The notes under the pieces: model-generated
Told to the model about the DNA's origin: nothing
The model's database searches: none
What the model saw: only the letters and a program-made list of their open reading frames with translations
Shown here: positions 59,410-64,000 of the stretch, in pieces
How the letters are laid out: each line of letters opens with the position of its first letter
How positions within the stretch are numbered: position 1 is the stretch's first letter
Translations under genes and position numbers: made by a program
From: Exiguobacterium sp. s124
GTDB taxonomy: Bacteria; Bacillota; Bacilli; Exiguobacteriales; Exiguobacteriaceae
Direction: 5' to 3'
NCBI RefSeq assembly: GCF_018617485.1
Contig: NZ_JACSKH010000002.1
Location: 62,001 to 126,000 of the forward strand
Length of the DNA stretch: 64,000 nt

Positions 59410-61161
59410 ATGAACAATACGACGTATAACTTCAATTCGTTCATGTCATGGCTACCAGAGCTTTTGCTGGCAATTGTTATTCTCGTAGTCGGTTATATCT
59501 TGGCGAAAGTATTGGAAAACGTGACACGAAAAGCATTGAAGAAGGCACGACTCGATGAGCGAGCCGGTATCAAAAAAGAGGGGGAAAAAGGAGATAAGTG
59601 GACACCTGAACGCATTATTGCGAAAGTGGTGTTCTTTGGAGTCTTACTTCTCGCATTCCTGATCATCTTTGAATTTATGAACGTTCCTGCAATCACAGAG
59701 CCGTTCAGTCAGATTTATGAAGGATTCTCTGGATTAATTATCGGTGTCATTAAAGCCGGTTTGATTTTACTCGTTGCATGGGTCGTCGCCACCCTTCTGA
59801 AAAAAGGGATTCAAATGGCGGGACATCGCTTGAATTTGAGCAAGTTGATGGAAAAGACAGGACAAGAATCGACAAGTGTCAACCAAACGAAATGGGTCGA
59901 TACGGTCGCGAATATCGTCTTCTATCTCGTCCTCTTACTCGCATTACCGGCTGTACTTGATGCACTTGGACTTCGTGGGGTCAGCGGACCATTCGAGGAC
60001 TTGTTAAACAGTTTCCTCGGATTTATTCCAAAGCTTGTCGCAGCAGCCCTCATCTTCGCAATCGGTTACGTCGTCGCGAAGATTGTCCGCGATATTTTGA
60101 CGAAGTTTCTCGAGGCAGCAGGATTAGATCGATTGGCAGAACGTTTCCATCTTTCTGACTATGTAAAAGGATCGAGTCTTGCGAAAGCGATCGGTACAAT
60201 CGTGTTCATCTTCATCATGATTCCGGTCACAATCTCAGCACTTGAAGCGCTTGATATTCGAGGTATCTCGGAACCAGCGATTGCGATGCTCAACGATGTC
60301 CTTGTCATGATTCCGGACATCCTTGTTGCAATCGTTCTCGTCCTCGTCGGTGTGTTTGTCGCAAGATGGTTGAAAGGTGTTGTCGTATCGCTCCTTGAAA
60401 ACCTTGGCATCAATTCACTGGCTCAAAAAATGGGCTTCGGGGAACGCGCATCCTCTATGTCAATCGCCCAAGTGGTCGGTGTCATTGTCCAAGTAATCGT
60501 GATTTTACTCTTCGTATCTGAGGCACTTCAGGTCGCGAATCTCGAGTTCATGGCATCTCTCGCAACGGCAATCTTCGCTTACTTGCCAATGGTGATTGCA
60601 GCACTCATCATTTTGGCGGTCGGCTTCTGGTTGGCTAATATGGCAGAGCGTTTGGTCGGAAGTGTCCTTGTCGATGGAGCAGGACAACCGAGCGCACTTC
60701 GTTACGTAGCGAAATACGCGATTCTCGGTCTCGTCTTCTTCATGGCAATCAGTCAACTTGGCATCGCGCCAATGATTGTCAATACGGCATTCCTTCTCAT
60801 TCTCGGAGCCGTGGCTCTCGCCTTCGGACTTGCCTTCGGTCTTGGTGGTCGCGAGACGGCGGCACGCTATTTGAAAAAAGCGGAGCAACGTATTGATGAG
60901 ACAGAAGTGTCAAAAGAAGGGCTCGAGCAAGAAAAAGAACAGATGAGTCGTGAAGCGGAAGCTGCGAAGCATCAAGCAAAACAAGGTGTTGAGCAGTCGA
61001 AGCACGAAGCGGAACAATCCAAGCAAGAGATGAAGCGAGACGTTCATGATTCAACGGGAGATCACGTTGACGGACCGGAACCAAATCCGTTCCACGAAAA
61101 TATCACCCCGGATCAAGACAATCGTTCACTTGATGACAATGATGGTCCGTTGCGTCCTTAA
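59410..61161 (+). CDS. mechanosensitive ion channel family protein with stacked membrane repeats
   Basis: The 583-residue protein starts behind AAAAAGGAGG. It has about eleven hydrophobic segments arranged in repeats of about 90 residues; similar units occur at 180-255 (GPFEDLLNSFLGFIPKLVAA) and 280-350 (EPAIAMLNDVLVMIPDILVA), with further copies before and after. Residues after 480 are a charged Lys/Glu/Gln coiled-coil-like tail. It matches the TM-helix repeat MscS-like family (CmpX). It probably protects against osmotic shock, and a sigma-B-like promoter precedes it. Confidence 0.85.
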   Translation: MNNTTYNFNSFMSWLPELLLAIVILVVGYILAKVLENVTRKALKKARLDERAGIKKEGEKGDKWTPERIIAKVVFFGVLLLAFLIIFEFMNVPAITEPFSQIYEGFSGLIIGVIKAGLILLVAWVVATLLKKGIQMAGHRLNLSKLMEKTGQESTSVNQTKWVDTVANIVFYLVLLLALPAVLDALGLRGVSGPFEDLLNSFLGFIPKLVAAALIFAIGYVVAKIVRDILTKFLEAAGLDRLAERFHLSDYVKGSSLAKAIGTIVFIFIMIPVTISALEALDIRGISEPAIAMLNDVLVMIPDILVAIVLVLVGVFVARWLKGVVVSLLENLGINSLAQKMGFGERASSMSIAQVVGVIVQVIVILLFVSEALQVANLEFMASLATAIFAYLPMVIAALIILAVGFWLANMAERLVGSVLVDGAGQPSALRYVAKYAILGLVFFMAISQLGIAPMIVNTAFLLILGAVALAFGLAFGLGGRETAARYLKKAEQRIDETEVSKEGLEQEKEQMSREAEAAKHQAKQGVEQSKHEAEQSKQEMKRDVHDSTGDHVDGPEPNPFHENITPDQDNRSLDDNDGPLRP

Positions 61162-61172
61162 TTGAATCTTTC

Positions 61173-61200
61173 ACGGATCTCCCATGCGGAGATCCGTTTT
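61173..61200 (+). terminator. terminator of the mechanosensitive channel gene
   Basis: ACGGATCTCC pairs with GGAGATCCGT around a 5-base loop, followed by TTTTTT. Confidence 0.88.
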
Positions 61201-61264
61201 TTGTGTTCAACTTATAAAGGAATCTGGTCGATAGGTAAAGAAAAGAGAGACAGAGGTGAGGGGA

Positions 61265-62743
61265 ATGTTTGAACGATTTCAACGAACACTCGTAATCAAC
61301 TATATCATTGGATCAGGATTAGCCGTTTTTGGAGTGGGTGGAGTCTTTATTTTTCAGACGCTTGATTTGTCCGTTCGTGAGGTGTTGTTGCTATTGACCA
61401 TCATGCTAGGCTCAGGGATTATCATGATCACATCCGAACTTTTCTTATACCGCCGTCACATTCGACCGATTCGACAGTTTTTTGCGACCGACACACCGAC
61501 AATTGATGAATTGACGTCGGCGTTCGAGCAAGCGAGTCGATTCCCGATTTTAACGGTACAGCGGATTCTAGGTCCGCATTTATTTGGATTATCCATCCCG
61601 TCAATCGCTTTGACGACCCTTTGTATTTATTATGATTGGATTGATTTACCGTATCGTTTGATTGGGCTAGCCGCCATCGGTGCTGTCATGATTGCCGTGT
61701 TACATGCATTGATTGAATATTTTTTAACGGTACGGTCAGTGGAACCGCTTCTTGTGCATATGAAGGATAAGCACTATGAGCTCTTTCATCAACCTATCCA
61801 TGCAACATATCAATCGTTTAGTGTCCGAACGAAATTATTGATCAGCATGCTCATTACAGGTGTCTTTCCGATTATGCTGTTTATGTTGGCTTCGAGCGTT
61901 CAACTTTCGACCTCGACACGCACCGATACGTATTGGAACTGGGCGTTCGTGATTCTCGTCATCATTGTCGGGATTGCGGTGTTATGTAGTTTCTTACTTT
62001 ATGACAACATCAAACGGCCGATTGGACTTTTGACATCGGGAATCGAACAGATGGAGTCAGGACGACTCCAAAAAATCGAAAATCCCTATTTAGACGAGTT
62101 CGCCCAATTGATCGGTGGCTTCAACCAAATGGTTGAGACGGTGAACGCTCGAGAACAAGAGAATGCGCAACTGCTAGATAGCCTCTTCATTTTGTTTGCC
62201 GCAACACTCGATGCACGTGACCCATATACAGCAGGTCATTCGGAACGTGTAGCGATGTACTCGGTGGAACTTGCCCGTGCCCTTGATTTGCCAAAAGAAC
62301 AAATCGATTTACTCAATAAGTCAGCACTGCTTCATGACATCGGGAAAATCGGAATTCGCGACGATGTCCTGTTAAAAGAGGGGAAGTTGACAGACGAAGA
62401 GTTTTCAAAGATTCAGGAACATCCGACAATCGGCATTCATATTTTGAGTCAAATCCATTTGCCGGCATCCCTTCAACCCATTTTAGCCGGAGTTCGATCC
62501 CATCATGAACGAATCGATGGAAAGGGTTATCCGGATCGCCTAAGTGAAGTCGATATTCCTCTATTCGGGAGAATCATGGCCATTGCCGATGCTTATGATG
62601 CCATGACATCAGACCGACCTTATCGATCGGGAATGCCGGTTGAGAAGGCACTCTCTATTTTAGAGAGCGGTCGTGGGACACAATGGGACGCCGAATTCGT
62701 AGACGTCTTTGTACGACTTCGGCGACAAGCCATCTCCGCATGA
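61265..62743 (+). CDS. membrane HD-GYP domain phosphodiesterase/sensor
   Basis: The start at 61265 follows GAGGTGAGGGG. The 492-residue protein has hydrophobic segments at about 10-60 and 115-160 and again 200-245, a HAMP linker (RPIGLLTSGIEQMESG) near 258, and an HD-GYP domain with HDIGKIG near 357 and HHERIDGKGYP near 412. HD-GYP enzymes hydrolyse c-di-GMP or related cyclic dinucleotides. It is the third c-di-GMP-type protein in the window. The sensor ligand is unknown. Confidence 0.9.
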   Translation: MFERFQRTLVINYIIGSGLAVFGVGGVFIFQTLDLSVREVLLLLTIMLGSGIIMITSELFLYRRHIRPIRQFFATDTPTIDELTSAFEQASRFPILTVQRILGPHLFGLSIPSIALTTLCIYYDWIDLPYRLIGLAAIGAVMIAVLHALIEYFLTVRSVEPLLVHMKDKHYELFHQPIHATYQSFSVRTKLLISMLITGVFPIMLFMLASSVQLSTSTRTDTYWNWAFVILVIIVGIAVLCSFLLYDNIKRPIGLLTSGIEQMESGRLQKIENPYLDEFAQLIGGFNQMVETVNAREQENAQLLDSLFILFAATLDARDPYTAGHSERVAMYSVELARALDLPKEQIDLLNKSALLHDIGKIGIRDDVLLKEGKLTDEEFSKIQEHPTIGIHILSQIHLPASLQPILAGVRSHHERIDGKGYPDRLSEVDIPLFGRIMAIADAYDAMTSDRPYRSGMPVEKALSILESGRGTQWDAEFVDVFVRLRRQAISA

Positions 62744-62776
62744 AAAAGGAGCCGCACCTCGTGTGCGACTCCTTTT
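62744..62776. terminator. bidirectional terminator between the HD-GYP gene and azlD
   Basis: AAAAGGAGCCGCAC pairs with GTGCGACTCCTTTT with one mismatch around a 5-base loop, flanked by A and T runs. Confidence 0.85.
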
Positions 62777-63077
62777 ACAATAAGGTTTGGAAGGCGTAAA
62801 CACCGAACACGGCTCCTATGACGACAACGACGAGATTAACGCGAAGTAGCGCGAGCGTCGTAGCAACCACCCCTCCGAATAAGGCGGACGTCGTCGTCGT
62901 TGTGGAGGATAAGACCCCCGGAAAGATCAAACTGGCCAATACCGCATAAGGGATGAAAGAGAGAAATCGTTTCATATATGCCGGTAACGCCAAGTCCTTT
63001 AACCACAGTAGCGGAATGACGCGAGGGAGGTACGTGACAAGAGCCAACCCTAGGACGAGCAGAAACAAAGATATCAT
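62775..63077 (-). CDS. azlD: branched-chain amino acid exporter small subunit (AzlD family)
   Basis: The 100-residue protein has three to four hydrophobic segments and the AzlD features TYLPRVIPLLWL near 15 and LSFIPYAVLASLIFPG near 39. It partners AzlC to export branched-chain amino acids. It starts behind AAGGAGG and overlaps azlC by 4 bases. The length is normal. Confidence 0.9.
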   Translation of the reverse strand: MISLFLLVLGLALVTYLPRVIPLLWLKDLALPAYMKRFLSFIPYAVLASLIFPGVLSSTTTTTSALFGGVVATTLALLRVNLVVVVIGAVFGVYAFQTLL

Positions 63078-63805
63078 GTTACCTGTTCCTCCTTAAATAC
63101 AAAAGCACCGATTCCGGCTGCAACAACGGTCGCGATGATGATTCGGATGCCGTCTGAGATTGGAAAGAACGGTGTGATGCCCCAATGAAGCATCGCTTGA
63201 ATCATGATGGCGAAACTTGCGACAAAAAAGACGGGACGAGTCGTCAATGAAGGGACGAGTAACCCGATAAACATCGCATATAGCGCAATGCCCATGCTCG
63301 CCTGTAACGTGCCGGGAAGACCGAAGGCTAGGAAGACGCCAATCCATGTACCGATATTCCAAGCGAGAAAGGCAATTGTATTTAACCCGAGGACGAACAG
63401 ACCAGAACGTGCCTCTTTTCTGGTGGACGCAATGCTGAACGTTTCATCCGTCACCCCGAAGGCGATGGTTGCTAATAGTTTTCGAGACGTCGTTTCGATT
63501 CGTTGTGACAACGAGGCGGACATTAAAAAGTGTCGCGAGTTTAGAATGAACGTGGTCAGAATGATTTCCCAATACATCGAACCGGTCATCAGCAATTGCA
63601 CGGTAATGAACTGACTCGCTCCCGCAAAGATGAAAAACGACATAGATAACGTGATGGCGTTTGGAAGATCAAACGATTTTGCTAAAAGCCCAAAGGCGAT
63701 GGCGATCGGGATGTATCCAATTGCAACGGGAATACCTGCCCGAAGGCCGGCACGAAATGTCGATTGTTGTGAAGATGGGGATGTGGATTGAATCGAAGTC
63801 GCCAT
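63074..63805 (-). CDS. azlC: branched-chain amino acid exporter large subunit (AzlC family)
   Basis: The 243-residue protein has seven or so hydrophobic segments and the AzlC features RAGIPVAIGYIPIAIAFGLL near 22, FAGASQFITVQLL near 60 and LNSRHFLMSASLS near 88, with FGVTDETFSI near 117. It forms the exporter with AzlD. It starts behind AAGGAGGGC and heads the azlCD operon. No lrp/azlB regulator is next to it. Confidence 0.92.
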   Translation of the reverse strand: MATSIQSTSPSSQQSTFRAGLRAGIPVAIGYIPIAIAFGLLAKSFDLPNAITLSMSFFIFAGASQFITVQLLMTGSMYWEIILTTFILNSRHFLMSASLSQRIETTSRKLLATIAFGVTDETFSIASTRKEARSGLFVLGLNTIAFLAWNIGTWIGVFLAFGLPGTLQASMGIALYAMFIGLLVPSLTTRPVFFVASFAIMIQAMLHWGITPFFPISDGIRIIIATVVAAGIGAFVFKEEQVT

Positions 63806-63919
63806 GACAGCCCTCCTTAAGAATCAAGATGATTTCTATGTCATTCGGGATGAATGAACGGTTTCCTGCTCAAACGATGAAAAAGAGGGTATACATGTAT
63901 CGTTAAGGAGGGTGGTCAC

Positions 63920-64000
63920 ATGAGTCGTGCTGAAGAATTTTTGGCCTCTTATCATCGAATCGAGGACTACTTGAGTCGAGAGATGGGAGATGGACAACAT
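63920..64000 (+). CDS. N-terminal fragment of an unidentified protein (cut by window edge)
   Basis: Only 27 codons are present, from an ATG behind AAGGAGGGTGG. The peptide starts MSRAEEFLASYHRIEDYLSR and is helical. It runs off the right edge, so no family can be assigned. It is divergent from azlC. Confidence 0.6.
   Translation, partial: MSRAEEFLASYHRIEDYLSREMGDGQH

Noticed and set aside
1-64000. CRISPR array, rRNA, tRNA, prophage or insertion sequence
   Set aside because: No regularly spaced repeats, no rRNA-like segment, no tRNA cloverleaf, and no transposase, integrase or phage structural gene was found on either strand.

Overview
This 64 kb window looks like chromosome from a Bacillales Firmicute, most probably Exiguobacterium or a close relative. 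The grounds are near-perfect AAGGAGG-type ribosome binding sites, TTG/GTG starts, A/T-flanked intrinsic terminators after almost every unit, CIRCE, PerR-type and CcpA-type (cre) sites, and a Bacillus-like gene set (adaA/alkA/ogt, mqo, ahpCF, htpG, guaC, katE, mgsA, mprF, azlCD). No rRNA, tRNA, CRISPR array, prophage or insertion sequence is visible. Most of it is ordinary core or accessory chromosome in short operons.

Layout. 1-5 kb: start of mprF (minus, cut by the window edge), an alkylation-repair operon adaA-alkA-ogt, a DegV lipid-binding protein with a possible leader peptide, and a histidine phosphatase. 4.5-9.4 kb: malate:quinone oxidoreductase, a soluble PAS-chemoreceptor, a CarD-type RNA polymerase binder, a MarR regulator and a zinc alcohol dehydrogenase. 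9.5-12.7 kb: a uracil-DNA-glycosylase-like protein and a MetNIQ-type transporter whose ATPase lacks the usual C-terminal regulatory domain. 12.7-18.7 kb: aldo/keto reductase, a PadR/HAAS-membrane-protein pair, ahpC-ahpF with a PerR-type box, and an AT-rich island with an SRA-HNH nuclease that has lost its HH pair. 18.7-24.5 kb: htpG behind a CIRCE element, divergent from a short structured RNA with its own promoter and terminator that precedes a glyoxalase-fold gene, then a TetR/SDR pair and rluF.

24.5-46.4 kb: an unknown protein overlapping a C39-like peptidase tail to tail, a YjiH-type membrane protein, a luciferase-like monooxygenase, a large c-di-GMP phosphodiesterase followed without a gap by a P-loop kinase, a metallo-beta-lactamase-fold hydrolase and an acetyltransferase, guaC, a diguanylate cyclase, an MFS exporter, katE, an FAD oxidoreductase and a large secreted nuclease. 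46.4-64 kb: esterase, GH13 glucosidase behind a LacI/CcpA-type operator, the small ywbE pair, an AGCS symporter, an FNT channel, a tandem pair of membrane-associated GTPases, a hydroxyacid dehydrogenase, two YflT stress proteins, mgsA, a mechanosensitive channel behind a sigma-B-like promoter, an HD-GYP protein and azlCD.

Themes. Several units deal with peroxide, electrophile and general stress (ahpCF, katE, mgsA and glyoxalase-fold proteins, alkylation repair, htpG, YflT proteins). Three c-di-GMP proteins (one cyclase with intact GGDEF, one EAL protein with degenerate GGDEF domains, one HD-GYP) suggest local interest in second-messenger signalling. The least explained items are the paired GTPases (53.3-55.6 kb), the structured RNA at 20.77-20.89 kb, the degenerate SRA-HNH protein, and the two glycosylase-like unknowns.
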